Assembly: GCF_046630445.1 (NCBI RefSeq)
Contig: NC_092333.1
Location: 705,761,501 to 705,825,500 of the forward strand
DNA: 64,000 nucleotides
Direction of reading: 5' to 3'
Source: Rutidosis leptorrhynchoides
Taxonomy: Eukaryota; Streptophyta; Magnoliopsida; Asterales; Asteraceae
Shown: piece after piece, positions 1 through 12,665 of the stretch
Layout: each line of letters opens with the position of its first letter
Numbering within the stretch: position 1 is the stretch's first letter
Position numbers and translations under genes: made by a program
The notes under the pieces: generated by a model
Databases searched by the model: none
Told to the model about the DNA's origin: nothing
What the model saw: the letters and a program-made list of their open reading frames with translations, nothing else

Positions 1-1557
1 AAAGACTCCAAGGGACTGAGCTGTAATTTCATTCTCCGCGACTCGCGGAGTTTGAAGGCAAAAATGCCGCGAGTCGCGGAGCCCCAAAATGAAAAACTGC
101 CTATAAAGCCAACCGAATTCTGATCGCAAAAAATCCATCTTTTTCTTCTTCTCTCATATATACATAAAATATATATTTATAATTTATATTTTAATTTTAA
201 TTTTAATTATAATTCTAATAATAAGGGTATGTTAGCGAATGTTGTAAGGGTGTAAGTCGAAATTCTGTCCGTGTAACGCTACGCTATTTTTAATCATTGT
301 AAGTTATGTTCAACCTTTTTACATTAATGTCTCGTAGCTAAGTTATTATTATGCTTATTTAAAATGAAGTAATCATGATGTTGGGCTAATTACTAAAATT
401 GGGTAATTGGACTTTGTACCATAATTGGGGTTTGGACAAAAGAACGACACTTGTGGAAATTAGACTATGGGCTATTAATAGGCTTTATATTTGTTTAACT
501 AAATGATAGTTTGTTAATGTTAATATAAAGATTTACAATTGGGCGTCCTTATAAATTACCATATACACTCGATCGGACACGATGGGCGGGGTATTTATAT
601 GTACGAATAATCGTTCATTTAACCGGACACGGGAATGGATTAATAGCCACTAGAATAATTAAAACAGGGGTGAAATTACATTCAAGGGTAATTGGTGTAA
701 TTGCTAACAAAGTAGTAAAACCTTGGTTTACACGCAGTTGATAACCTGGTGTATTCATTAAACAAAGTATTAAAACCTTGTTACAATTCGAATCCCCAAT
801 TAGTTGGAATATTTAACTTCGGGTATAAGAATAATTTGATGAGGACACTCGCACTTTATATTTATGACTGATGGACTGTTATGGACAAAAACCAGACGGA
901 CATATTAAATAATCCAGGACAAAGGACAATTAACCCATGGGCATAAAACTAAAATCAACACGTCAAACATCATGATTACGGAAGTTTAAATAAGCATAAT
1001 TCTTTTATTTCATATTTAATTTCCTTTATTTTATATTTAATTGCACTTCTAATTATCGCATTTTTATTGTTATTGTATTTAATTGCACTTTTAATTATCG
1101 TACTTTTTAATTATCGCAAGTTTATTTTATCGCACTTTTATTATTCGCAATTTCATTATCGTTATTTACTTTACGCTTAAAATTAAATCTTGTATTTATT
1201 TATTATTTTACATTTGGTTTTAACTGCGACTAAAGTTTTAAAATCGACAAACCGGTCATTAAACGGTAAAAACCCCCCTTTATAATAATAATATTACTTA
1301 TATATATGTATTTGTATTTTTATAAAAGTAAACTAATATAGCGTTAAGCTTTGTTTAAAGATTTCCCTGTGGAACGAACCGGACTTACTAAAAACTACAC
1401 TACTTTACGATTAGGTACACTGCCTATAAGTGTTGTAGCAAGGTTTAAGTATATCCATTCTCTAAATAAATAAATATCTTGTGTAAAATTGTATCATATT
1501 TAATAGTGTTTTGTTGTAAACTTCAATAGTATTTTATACCCCTTAGCTTTGACATCA
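1..1557 (+). mobile_element. 3' part of an Athila-like gypsy LTR, truncated by the window edge
   Basis: This is non-coding, AT-rich sequence. It has a TATA-like CCTATAAAG near 110, a GC-rich palindromic pair at 36-82, and a tail with the stretch GTGGAACGAACCGGACTTAC that I associate with the 3' part of plant Athila/Tat-type LTRs. It ends in ...GACATCA at 1557. The next bases, CATACCTACGAATTC, match the internal part of another element at 51422 onward, so the LTR end is fixed by that junction. No primer-binding site follows, so this is a solo LTR or the 3' LTR of an element that lies to the left. The superfamily call is inference. Confidence 0.5.
36..82. repeat. Pair of GC-rich palindromes inside the LTR
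   Basis: CTCCGCGACTCGCGGAG and, about 30 bp on, CCGCGAGTCGCGGAG are near-perfect palindromes and inverted copies of each other. They lie about 30-70 bp upstream of the TATA-like box, where an enhancer or a cruciform could sit. Function is unknown. Confidence 0.6.
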
Positions 1558-2387
1558 CATACCTACGAATTCTGGACCATTACTTGCTTTGTTTAAAGTT
1601 GAGAAGAAAAAAAAAAGCATAGAGCTTCGAAATATATATAGGAGTATAAATCGCAGCAAATATGAGAAACCATTAACTGTGGATGTCAATAATTATGAAA
1701 AGACAGAAGCAGGGGCTCCGAAATATAAGGAAAAGTATAAGCACGACAACAACATAGAAGTTACAAACCATGTATATCAATGCGTATAGCAATATAAAGA
1801 CACGGGAGAACTAAAAACACTATAAACCCAAGAGCATAGTAGAAGTAAACAGATTCCTCCGGTGGTAGATGAAAAAGAAGAATGACAGATACAAAAGTCA
1901 GGAATATATCAAGAATCAGAACTGGATGTAGCATATTGACAAATGTTTTAGAAGTATGAATTAAGGAAGAAAGTATAGAAAATGGAAGTGGTGGAAAATA
2001 AGGAAACGAAGGAGGTGAATTTATAGTGAAATATCAGACAGAGCAATCGAGACAGATTACCGCATTAGATCGAAGAGGATCGTAATTTCCTTAATTACCG
2101 AAGAATCAAATCTTATAAAGATTATGAAGATTACTTCTAGATCCCTTGAATTCCGGAAATCAATACTTACTACGTCAAAAGATAAGACGAATCTCTATTT
2201 TCTTTATTTCATTCTTTTGCAATAGCTTTACTCATGCTCTTCACATAATCGAATTGTTTTATCCATAATACTCAACAGTGATAAAACTCTATTTTTCAAC
2301 TCATATTCTTCATGAAAATATTCTTGTTGTCAACCATGACGATCTCTGTCAAATTTCGGGACGAAAGTTTTTTTAACGGGGAGGTAC
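1558..2387 (+). mobile_element. 3' internal remnant of a non-autonomous Tekay-like element, ending in the polypurine tract
   Basis: The stretch is closely similar to 51422-52150 on the plus strand and to the minus-strand element around 34913-35640. Shared landmarks are ACCTACGAATTCTGGACC at the left and the terminal TTTCGGGACGAAA...TTTAACGGGGAGGTAC at about 2352-2387, directly before an LTR start. It has no credible coding capacity; the short open frame at 1589-1789 is not conserved in the other copies. The remainder of the element lies left of the inserted LTR, outside the window. Confidence 0.75.
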
Positions 2388-2490
2388 TGTGATGACCCGG
2401 AAAATTTCGACTTATTTAAACAAATTCTCTATATGATCTAATATTTTCGTCATTATAAGCAATGCATTTTGACAACTTTTAAAACTTTTG
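2388..2490 (+). mobile_element. Start of the 3' LTR of the Tekay-like element (truncated)
   Basis: TGTGATGACCCGGAAAATTT directly follows the polypurine tract and matches the 5' ends of the LTRs at 8278, 47681, 52151 and 42520 (minus). Similarity fades after about 100-150 bp, where Athila LTR sequence begins. The exact right edge is uncertain by some tens of bases. Confidence 0.65.
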
Positions 2491-4505
2491 TAAATGAGTT
2501 TTATATAACGGTTGATATCGGCTAAAAAGTCACGTTTTCACCCCGATATGAAGGCCCAAAAACAAGAAAGATTCAAACTTTGTCGGCAAAATACCCACTT
2601 CGTCGGTTAGAATTGAAGAACAAGTAATTACGAAGATGGTGCAAAAAGAATCAAGAGAATCAGAGCTAAAACGAAGATTCTAAAGTGAAAACGGTGAAAG
2701 ACAAGAAATTAAATTACGATCCAGGAAAGTCAGGCTGACCAAGCCAGTAAACGGCCTGCCATATGGCTTGCCAAACGGCCTGCCAGTATGACAAACGACC
2801 TGCCAAACGGTCAGATCAAACGGGCTCGATAAACGGCATGCCTTAGCAAACGGCCTGTCAAACGGCCTGCCAAACGGCCTGCCAGCCGTTTGCAGGCAAA
2901 AATCTTATTTATTTAAAGGGTCTTTGTCATTCATTCTAACAGACACTTTAATTCACTTCTTTCTCTCTCTTGTACAATATTAGACATACTCTCAAGGCCT
3001 TCGATTCCGTGCGGGAAACCTAGTACCCAGAGAAGAATGCCGAAGATTGTATTAGGAGCGGTCTGGAGTCTTAAAGTTGTCACTTTTGTATTCGGAACTC
3101 GTTTAATCTACTGGTACTTCTATCCCTTATCTTTATATAATGTCTTCTATCATTATGTTATGTGATATTGTTGTCATGATTAGCGAGTAGTTATCTTTAG
3201 TGTATGCTATGATGTAAGCAGTTATAATGTCGAAATAATATTATGGTATGTGCATGCTGTTGAAATGCTTTCTGATTATGCTTTAAACTCAATCGCTTTT
3301 CCAACTAATAAAACGTAGTTATTGGCTCTGTTATTGGGAAGTTGCGAACCCCGATTCAGAGTACACTATCTGTGTCACCCCTTGGTAAGAGAAGTCTATC
3401 GGATACAACGTAAGATCAACTGAGGCACACCGGTTGTAGTAAGTCTATCAAGCTTTGGATTCCGACCGAGGACTCTTTTGTAGTGAAACATCTGACTAGA
3501 CCCTTAGTACATTGTCGGTCCCAGACCATGCTAGTGTAGTCACCAAGCATATAAACTTCGTACGTGCATGCTGAAGCACAGCGGTTGTTGTAAGCTATAC
3601 CTCTGCTAAGTAAGGCTTATGGAACCCGGTCAGTGTTGATTAGTACACTGCACCATAACGCGGTCTCAAGCATTGCACCCCGCTAGAGGGATTCTTAGTT
3701 AATTAAGGAACTGTTTGTTTAGACACATAACGGATTGAACCGTTAGGATAACCAAACGTGTTCATGGAAGTTAGCTTGAATTGGCCATGGTGTTCTTTAT
3801 GGTTGAACTCTTTTTAAGGGCCTAACTATCTTTTTAAACCAATCATTAACGAAAGCATTGAAATACATCATGTCTCTCGGATATGGTAAACCATGTATTC
3901 TATTATACTTAAGAAAATTTAGACCATTGTGGAATGTTAATACGTCACCCAACCAAGTCGTTCAATTGGATGAGCCGTCTGAACGTGTATGCCTATAGTC
4001 AGACTGCACGGGTGTCGGGGGTAAGGGACGTTGCTGTCTATTCAGAATCTTCAAGCCTAATGCAGTACCCAGTGACATGTCTTATGACAGGGGCGTTTAG
4101 GACCAGTGTAATGAATACAAGGCCCCTGCCTATTCATGAGCCAGCATTCCATAATCTCGGCAGAATAACTGATGAAGTCATAGTATGCACTCACTTTAAC
4201 CTTATATGAATTACGAATTTTATCGCATTTACTTTATCTGTCTTATAAATTAGAAAATCCCAAAATTAAGTAACCACTACTCCTTCCTAACTATCTTAGG
4301 CTTAAATATAGGTTCGATTCTACTTATATCTCAAAAATACGACTCTAGGTCATACTTCCCTTACTCATACTAAGGAGTAGTACGATTTAGGCCCCGCTAA
4401 ATATAAATTTAGAACAGTACCTTCCCCCCTGGGTGGCTGATCCTGGCGCGCTGCGGCCCGACGACACCGCACGAATAAAAACCGTCCGTTTCGGCCATAT
4501 CAAGG
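2490..4505 (+). mobile_element. 5' LTR of a degenerate Athila-type element
   Basis: This non-coding stretch of about 2 kb lies immediately upstream of a tRNA-Asp-type primer-binding site and an Athila-like gag, which defines it as the 5' LTR. It contains a degenerate AAACGGCCTGCC array (2748-2896) followed by a TATA-like TATTTAAAGG near 2910, a plausible promoter. Left and right ends are approximate: the left end is inferred from the loss of similarity to the Tekay-like LTR, and the right end from the spacing to the primer site. The ORF at 3934-4209 has no recognisable features. Confidence 0.55.
2748..2896 (+). repeat. Degenerate tandem array of AAACGGCCTGCC
   Basis: About ten imperfect 12-17-bp units (AAACGGCCTGCC, AAACGACCTGCC, AAACGGCATGCC and similar) sit upstream of the putative TATA box of the Athila LTR. 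Confidence 0.8.
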
Positions 4506-4520
4506 GGGAGTATTAGTTTT

Positions 4521-4538
4521 TGGTGCCGTTGCCGGGGA
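4521..4538 (+). other. Primer-binding site, tRNA-Asp type
   Basis: TGGTGCCGTTGCCGGGGA matches the Athila/Tat-type primer site complementary to the 3' end of tRNA-Asp, with one difference (T for C at the fourth base). It separates the LTR from the gag leader. Confidence 0.8.
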
Positions 4539-4794
4539 ACTGGTATCAGGTAATACAGCTCTCTATCAAACTTATTCACAAGCATTTAGTGGTGTCTAAG
4601 AAAGACAATTATACACGGACTTGGTTGTTGGATTTTCCGAACAGTCGCCAATTATATTTGTACCAAAAGGATCCTGCCTCTCCGTAATCGACCTGGCCAC
4701 TTGGTTTGTTGAATAGTTCATGCGGAGCTCTGTTACCAAAATACCAGGGAATCAGTAGCCAGAACTAAAAACATATTCAACCATAAGGATAGTT

Positions 4795-4918
4795 AGTTAA
4801 TTAAAATTAGATTACCTTAAATTAGATTACTTTAGACTACCTTAGATTAAATTAGATTACCTTAGAATTAGACTACCTTAGACTAGTTTAGCTTACCTTA
4901 GATTACTTTAGAAATTTA
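4795..4918 (+). repeat. TTAGATTACC-type degenerate tandem repeat in the Athila leader
   Basis: Ten or so imperfect copies of (AA)TTAGATTACCTTAGA-like units lie between primer site and gag. They look like simple-sequence expansion in the leader. Confidence 0.7.
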
Positions 4919-4961
4919 GTTTATTTGCTAAAAATTAAAAACAAAAAGGCATACCTAGTGT

Positions 4962-6439
4962 ATGACCCAAACCCGATCTAGACCAGGGCCGTTGTTATTC
5001 GTACCTGATCCAGACACAATAATCTCTAAAGCATGCAAGGAAGCACGAATCAGAAATCAAATGGCGCTACGCGTTACTTTAGCAAAAAATACCAAACCCT
5101 CGATTGAAGGTCGAGGAGGACCGATCATATTTCCAGAGATTCAAGGACACTCGTTCGAGTTAAAACATCACATCATCCAGCTCATTCAGAATAGCTGTCA
5201 GTTTCATGGATTACCGAATGACGATCCTAATTCTCACCTTGATAAATTCATATCTCTTTCCAACTCCTACAAACAACCAGGGATATGACAAGATATAGTC
5301 CGGCTATACTTCTTTTCCTATTCTGTCACTCATCATGCTCAAACCTGGTTCGAAGGACTGGAAAAAGATTCCATCACGTCATGGACAGAGATGGCTACAA
5401 AATTCCTAACCAAATATTTTCCTCCTTCTAAACAAACCAAGCTAAAGAATGACATCATTAACTTCAAACAGAGTTATGATGAATCTCTTTATACTGTATG
5501 GGAGCGATTCAAAATCCTGCAGAAGAAATGCCCTAATCACCAGCTAGAATGGTCAGCCCAATTTGTACCTTCTACAATGGTCTTACGGTAAATCATAGGA
5601 CGACGATCGATGCAGCAGCTCAAGGGAATCTGATGAAGCAAACCGCAGACGAAGCATGGGAGTTGCTCGAGAACATGACAATGCATCATCATGACTGGAA
5701 CAGTGGTGAAACAACTTCATCATCTGCCCCACTCTCTGCACTCAACAATCAAACGGAGGCCATCAAATCCCTCACGGATAAGATGGAATCTCTCGCTAAA
5801 CAACTCGGAGAATTGAAGACGCAGCCGCAGCAGGTCCACCAAGCTCAGACTTGTGTTAATTGTAATAACCCGCAACCATTGAAGAATATCAAGTTGAGTA
5901 CGAAAACCCTGACGGTTCGGGCTGTTACGTCCAATACCCAGCTCATCCACCAAATCCTGAATTCAATCAACAGGGTTAATCAATTTCAGCGAAGCAATCA
6001 ACCTTTTCGCTATCGCTATCCACCTTATCCAGCCCAACAATCTCAATTGACCTATGATCAACTACTTCCACTCACTGGTACCTCAGCTGAGGAAAATTCC
6101 CATACCACTCAGATTACAAAAGTAACTAACCTCACTCTCGGAGTTGATGATCACTTGACTCAGTTCATTTAAGGACAACAATAGCTAAATCAGAGAACTG
6201 CAGCCAGGCAAGATCAGATGGAGATACTAATGAGAAACCAATTGGCTCTGCTCAAAAGTCTGAAAACGCAGCTCGGACAGTTATCACAACGCCTTGAAAC
6301 CCGACCGCAGGGAAGATTACCAAGTAATACTATCCAAAATACCCACATAGAAGAAGCAAAACAAATGGATTCCATAATCCCAGAGGAAGAACCACGGAGA
6401 AGGTCAGCCAGGCTCAAGAACAAATCAACATATACTTAG
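4962..6439 (+). pseudogene. Athila gag relic
   Basis: The frame opens at ATG 4962 and encodes an Athila-like capsid region. After a stop at 5286-5288 the same protein continues (AQTWFEGLEKDSITSWTEM, then KFLTKYFPP, typical of the Retrotrans_gag domain). Further stops and frameshifts follow, with open pieces at 5391-5591, 5549-6172 and 6218-6439. The last piece has the QLGQLSQRLETRPQGRLPSN motif seen near the C-terminus of Athila Gag proteins. Gag would form the virus-like particle. The broken frame shows an old inactive copy. Protease follows downstream; RT and integrase are absent. Confidence 0.75.
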
Positions 6440-6559
6440 AAGCTGACCCCGAAAACTCCAGTTCGTGTACCCTATCCTGGAAGGCTACAAGAAGAACCAT
6501 CCAAGCTTGATTCCTTCAAACTTGATGGAAGATTCCTGGACACTATGTCCAAAGTTTCC

Positions 6560-7250
6560 AACCAGAAGAGATACATCCGAAGGCTTCTCTCTACAAAGGA
6601 GAGGATATCAGACTCTAACAAATTTCCACTGAGTGAAGAATGCTCTGCATTACTCAGAAACTCTTTACCACCGAAGCTAGGAGATACGGGCCGATTCGTT
6701 TTCCCGTGTTTAATCTAACAATCTGGAACCATTCACGCGTTAGCAGATTTAGAAGCAAGTATCAACCTAATCCCCTACTATCTCTACAAGAGATTAGAGT
6801 TAGGCGACTGTCACCAACTAAAATGATAATCCAACTTGCCGATCATACAATTCGATATCCTAAGGGCATAGTTGAGAACGTCTTGGTAAAAGTCGACAAA
6901 TTCTTGTATCCTACGGATTTCGCAGTAATGGATATTAAGGAAGACCTACACACACCAGTAGTGTTAGGAAGACCTTTCATGAATACGGCTAGGACTGTCA
7001 TTGATGTGTACAATCAAACCTTGATCTTGCGATCACATTGGGAGAGTGTTACCTTCAAAATTGACCGACCAACCGATCTTTCTGAACAGGCAGAGATGTT
7101 TGCTATTTCCACCAGACGGATCACTTTCGATGACGAGTCTTCACCACCAGTCGATGATATCAGTGCTGGGATGTCCAAGACGCTGATGCCAGATGCTGGG
7201 TGTGGTGATGAGAGCATCATGAGCTGGAGATGTGGCTGGAGTCGTGAGTG
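6560..7250 (+). pseudogene. Athila protease-region relic
   Basis: Across two frames the sequence reads as an Athila-type retropepsin region. It contains ALADLEASINLIP, where the family normally has D-L-G-A at the active site, so the glycine is replaced by glutamate. It then has IIQLADHTIRYPKGI and TPVVLGRPFMNTARTVIDV, the flap and C-terminal signatures. A frameshift lies near 6700-6790. The element stops around 7250 where minus-strand copia sequence begins; no RT, RNase H or integrase remains. The altered catalytic motif and frameshift mean it is dead. Confidence 0.75.
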
Positions 7251-7251
7251 G

Positions 7252-8277
7252 TTAGAGATCTCCAGTGCTGTCACATCGGAGGAGCAGGTGGCGAGTCAGG
7301 TAGTCATTTACAGAAAAACCAAACTCTTCAAATGAAACAATGACTTTATTTTCACGGGTAAAACGCAGTGGCAGAAGCACATAGGGGCAAGCGGGGGTAG
7401 TCGCCCACAGTGGATTTGCAATTTTCAGTGTAAAAATTTTGGGTTTTTTGATATGCCCCAGTGAAATTTTTTTTTGCCCCAAAGCCTCCATATTTTGCCC
7501 CAAAACCTTCAAATTTTGCCCAGAAACCTCCAAAATTTTCCCCAAAACCTCCATATTTTGCCCAAAAACCTGCATATTTCGCCCAAAAAACTCCATATTT
7601 TACCAAAAAAATTTGCTACGTTTTAAAAAAATATTCGCCCCGGGTGAAAAAAATTTCTGCTTTCACCACTGGTAAAACGGCGAACTGAAATAAGGTTTTT
7701 AACTATGTTAGGTGTGACAAGAACATTAGATAGGTGTAGGGGTCGGTTAACATTAGGCGAAACGCTATGACCAGTATTGACAACGGAAATGTGGTTCCCG
7801 CCACCAACAGCAACAGAAGGATAAATGCAATGATTAAAAACAATACTTAAATTTTTGATGCTAGAGGTGAGGTGAGTTGACGCACCAGTGTCCATAGTCC
7901 AGTCCGGCGTGTAATAATTTTGTTGTTGACCCGTGTAGAAGCATTGGGCCCGCTGTTTTGATTGGAGTCGAGCATCCTGGTCTTGTGTGAATTGGGCTAT
8001 AATCCTTTGGTTGGCATTAATAATATTCTGAAGTTGGGCGTCTGTATCCATGTTCCAATTCGCCGAATAATGATCATGTAATGTCGTATTGTTGTAAGTG
8101 TTCGGGAGATAGCTGGCAGAGTATCGATACTGTTGAGAAGAACCACTCTCTGGAAAATGTTCGGCTATAATAGGCCTGTGGGGTCCAGCGTAATGAAAGA
8201 GGTTTGGCCGAGTAAACTGATGTGGCTGCGGCCCATTAAAAGTATGGGTGTTGGGCCTAGTTATGTCATGTGCTTGT
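7252..8277 (-). pseudogene. Ty1/copia gag-protease relic, interrupted by a MITE
   Basis: Read on the minus strand, 8051-7680 encodes a Gag C-terminal linker followed by a copia-type protease with WTMDTGASTHLTS (active site D-T-G-A), then LHLSNVLVTPNIVKNLISV, a standard copia pattern. The frame is cut by the 307-bp MITE and resumes at 7356-7252 with FGFSVNDYLTRHLLLRC. The left end is truncated against the Athila relic near 7252. The right end is interrupted at 8277 by the solo LTR, and more of the relic follows at 12577. Only gag and protease parts survive. Confidence 0.8.
7365..7671. mobile_element. hAT-type MITE, 307 bp
   Basis: The insert begins CAGTGG and ends CCACTG (terminal inverted repeats; the inner parts CAGAAGC and GCTTTC are only roughly complementary). 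It is flanked by the 8-bp duplication GTAAAACG at 7357-7364 and 7672-7679. Eight-base duplications and CAGTGG-type ends are typical of hAT elements. With the insert and one duplication copy left out, the copia protease frame on the minus strand is continuous, which independently supports both ends. The interior has seven or so 20-22-bp units of the type TTTTGCCCCAAAACCTCCATA. It encodes no transposase. Confidence 0.85.
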
Positions 8278-10694
8278 TGTAGTGACCCGGAAAATTTCGA
8301 CTAATTTTAAACCAAACTCTCGATACGATTTAATATCTTTGACACGATATGCAAAGTCCGTATAGTTGAGTCTCAAAATTTTGGAACTGTTTACATGAAT
8401 TCAATTAACCTGTAACCATTCCCGACGAGTCACGAACCACTATTTGTAAGTAGATGTGTGTGTGTGTGTGTGTATATATAAATAATAACTGGAAATATAA
8501 ATATCATTCTTATTATTAGTATTATTATTAATTATTAATATTTATTAATATTAAATAAATATAAATTACAAATCGGATGAATATAAATTCACTAAAAGTC
8601 CATGTCTACTTTTAATTATTTCATATGATGGATATTCTTGTCTGAAGTTTGTTATACTTATGCATCAACTTTTAAACTTCCTGTTGCTCTTGTTGTTTAC
8701 ATCCGTGAGTGAATAATTCATCTAAGGGACACTCTCTTCTTTTCTCCTTTATCAAATTCTATATAGAATGGCACAACACAGATATATTAGATATATATCA
8801 TATATATTACATACATATACAAAGCTCGATCAACACTTTCTCTATCCTCTCTCTTTCTTTCTACTTGAATGAAACCCACATATGCCTTCTATTATTCGAA
8901 ATAAGAATCACCACTTTATAAGTTTTCTTTTTCTTTTCTACAAAACCCCACTTGATAACTTACACTTTTTGTTTAGAAATTAGCCACTCACTTTTCCTGT
9001 AGTTTTCTGTTTCAAATTGACATCCACATCCACTACCATCTTGTCTCCTATTACCACTTGTCATGTATCTCTTTTTCTTTCTGTTTTACGTTACTTTCAA
9101 ATTCTAATATTGATAATTGATATATGCTATTGTATTATTATATTGAGTATTAGATTAATTATCACTACCTAATCTATATATATAAATATATGTATACATA
9201 CATGTGGAAGTGGAAGACATCAACCAAACCAACTCATTAATTTTCCTTTCTCTTATATATCATAAAAATCCATCTTCAAATTATGATTCTATTTCGGTTC
9301 AAGAACCCAATCACCTTCACCTTTATTTAAAACCACCATTGCCACCTTCCATCACAACACATTACATGCTCTCCAATCTTATTCCGTTTATATTTTTTTC
9401 TTTCTTTTCTCTTTCTTGATCATCATAACCGCAAGCACCACCTTGATCTCGCCACCCTAAGCTCCACCATAAAACACCAACCATCAACACCTTTCACCAT
9501 CGTCACTTCACACCTCAAAGTCACCTTTTCCTCTATTCTTTGTTCTATCGATCGAAGACCACCTCACCACTTCTCAGACCCACTTCATCTACGTGAAACC
9601 ACCAACCCACGTACACGCCTACAATACATATTTGATTAATTCAATAAAGGGTTAGATATTAAAGTTAATGAGGGATCCACAATGGCGTTTTATTTTTCTT
9701 TGCTTTTGCTACATGGCCGATAGCCATCAACTCCATCAAACTCACAAATTCATTAGTGGTTATAAAACTAAATCATGCAGTGGACCTTCGAAATTATTTA
9801 ACCAAACTTTAGGCATATGAAAAATTGGACTTTTAACAAAAGTGGCATATTTTTTTCTTTTGCTTTGCCATTGGTGGCCGACACCCTTTATTACACAAAT
9901 AATCTCACTTTATTTAATATTGTTTGGTAATAATATCATCCACCTGCACCAAATCAGTATTAGACCAACATCAAGAAATGAACTTGGGGCGATATTTCTA
10001 GTTTTGTTGGGCCACCGCATGCTTTCTCTTAAATGGGCCGTATAATTGAAATCATTGGTTAAACAGCCCGAATCCACTCAGGTTGATTATTGTTAATTAT
10101 TTCCCGCTGCTACTGCTTCGTTTATGATGGCTGGGTGCTCACCGCTGCTTCCGTAAATTCTGTCAACACACAAGCAGGAAGTGCTACAATCTCGCTAGTA
10201 ATTTCGCTTCAGGTTCCATGCCTATTAATGCGGATGATAAGAAGATGATAATGATGGTAGTTAAGGATAATGATAACTAGGATTAAGATGATGATCTTGA
10301 GGAAGATGAAGGATGATATGTATGAGTTTATGTATTAAGATATTATACCGTTAGAAATAATGATGATGATGTGTATGATGATAATGAATGAAGATGATGA
10401 TAAAACCCGTTGATAATATAATGAAGGTTCAATGATGACGATCCACGAATGATGTTGATCGTGATCATGATATAGGATGATGATGATGTGATGATGTTTA
10501 GATAATGATATTGATGACAAAGTTGATACTTGAAATAACAATAATAAATGACAATGATAATAAGCGATTTACGATAATGATCATTAAAATTATGGTGAGA
10601 TCGAATGATGTTGTATGATGAACGTGATGATGAGGGAGATGATGAAAACAGTAAAGGGGTTAAATAAAATTGGGTTTGATTTATAATCAGAAAA

Positions 10695-11287
<593 letters not shown>

Positions 11288-12571
11288 ATCATTAATATCA
11301 TAACTATCATAAACTGTAAAATTAATATTTTTACACGTATTATTATTAATATCATTGTTATTATCACTAATAGAGTTATTATTAACATAAGTATATTATT
11401 AATGTTATTACTATTATCTTTACTAATATTAACATAGTATAATTAGAACTACGGTTTTGATAAACAAATGAAATATATATATACATAAATATATTTAACA
11501 CATACAACATAACAAAGTATTTTTTTTTATATATAAAACGAATATATGAAACCTAAATATATTATTAATATAAAAAAATGTAATTAATAAGTTATATATA
11601 TATATATATAAATTTATTCGATTACGATTATGAGTATTGATATATATATACAAATAATATAGGTTCGTGAATCCAAGGTCAACCCTGCATTGTTCAGTTG
11701 TTTAATGTTGTTATATGTATTTTTACTACAAAATACAGTATGGTGAGTTTCATTTGCCTTTTTACCCTTTATATTTTTGGGCTGAGAATACATGCGCAAC
11801 TTTTATAACTGTTTTACGAAATAGACACAAGTAATCGAAATTACGTTCTATGGTTGAATGATCGAAATCGAATATGCCCTTTTTATTAAGTCTGGTAATC
11901 TAAGAATTAGGGAACAGACACCCTAATTGACGCGAACTCTAAAGGTAGATCTATCGGGCCCAACAAGCCCCATCCAAAGTACCGGATGCTTTAGTACTTC
12001 GAAATTTATATCATGTCCGAAGGAGGATCCCGGAATGATGGGGATATTCTTATATGCATATGTGAATGTTGGTTACGAGGTGTTCAATCCATATGAATGA
12101 TATTTTTGTCTCTATGCATGAGACGTATGTTTATGAGAAATGGAAATATGAAATCTTGTGGTCTACTAAAATTATGAAATGATTATTTATGTTAAACTAA
12201 TGAACTCACCAACCTTTTGGTTGACACTTGAAAGCATGTTTATTCTCAGGTATGAAAGAAGTCTTCCGCTGTGCAATTGCTCATTTTAAAGATATTACTT
12301 GGAGTCATTCATGACATATTTCAAAAGACGTTGTATTCGAGTCGTTGAGTTCATCAAGATTATTATTAAGTCAATTATAGTTAGATATATTATAAAATGG
12401 TATGCACGCCGTCAACTTTCGATGTAATGAAAGATTGTCTTTTCAAAAACGAATGCAATGTTTGTAAAATGTATCATATAGAGGTCAAGTACCTCGCGAT
12501 GTAATCAACTGTTGTGAATCGTTTATAATCGATATGGACTTCGTCCGGATGGATTAGGACGGGTCTTCACA

Positions 12572-12665
12572 CTTGTGAATAATTTGAACGGTCCGTGTTT
12601 GATGATCAAGTTGATGGTTGCTGTGAATTATGTTGATAATAGGCGGCCATAGTTGACTTGCGTAC
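12572..12665 (-). pseudogene. Continuation of the copia Gag relic beyond the solo LTR
   Basis: Across the solo LTR and its CTTGT duplication, the minus-strand Gag-linker frame of 7680-8277 continues for several codons of the same polar composition (Ser, Asn, Gln, His) before stops appear. No conserved domain is visible. The right edge is approximate. Confidence 0.5.
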
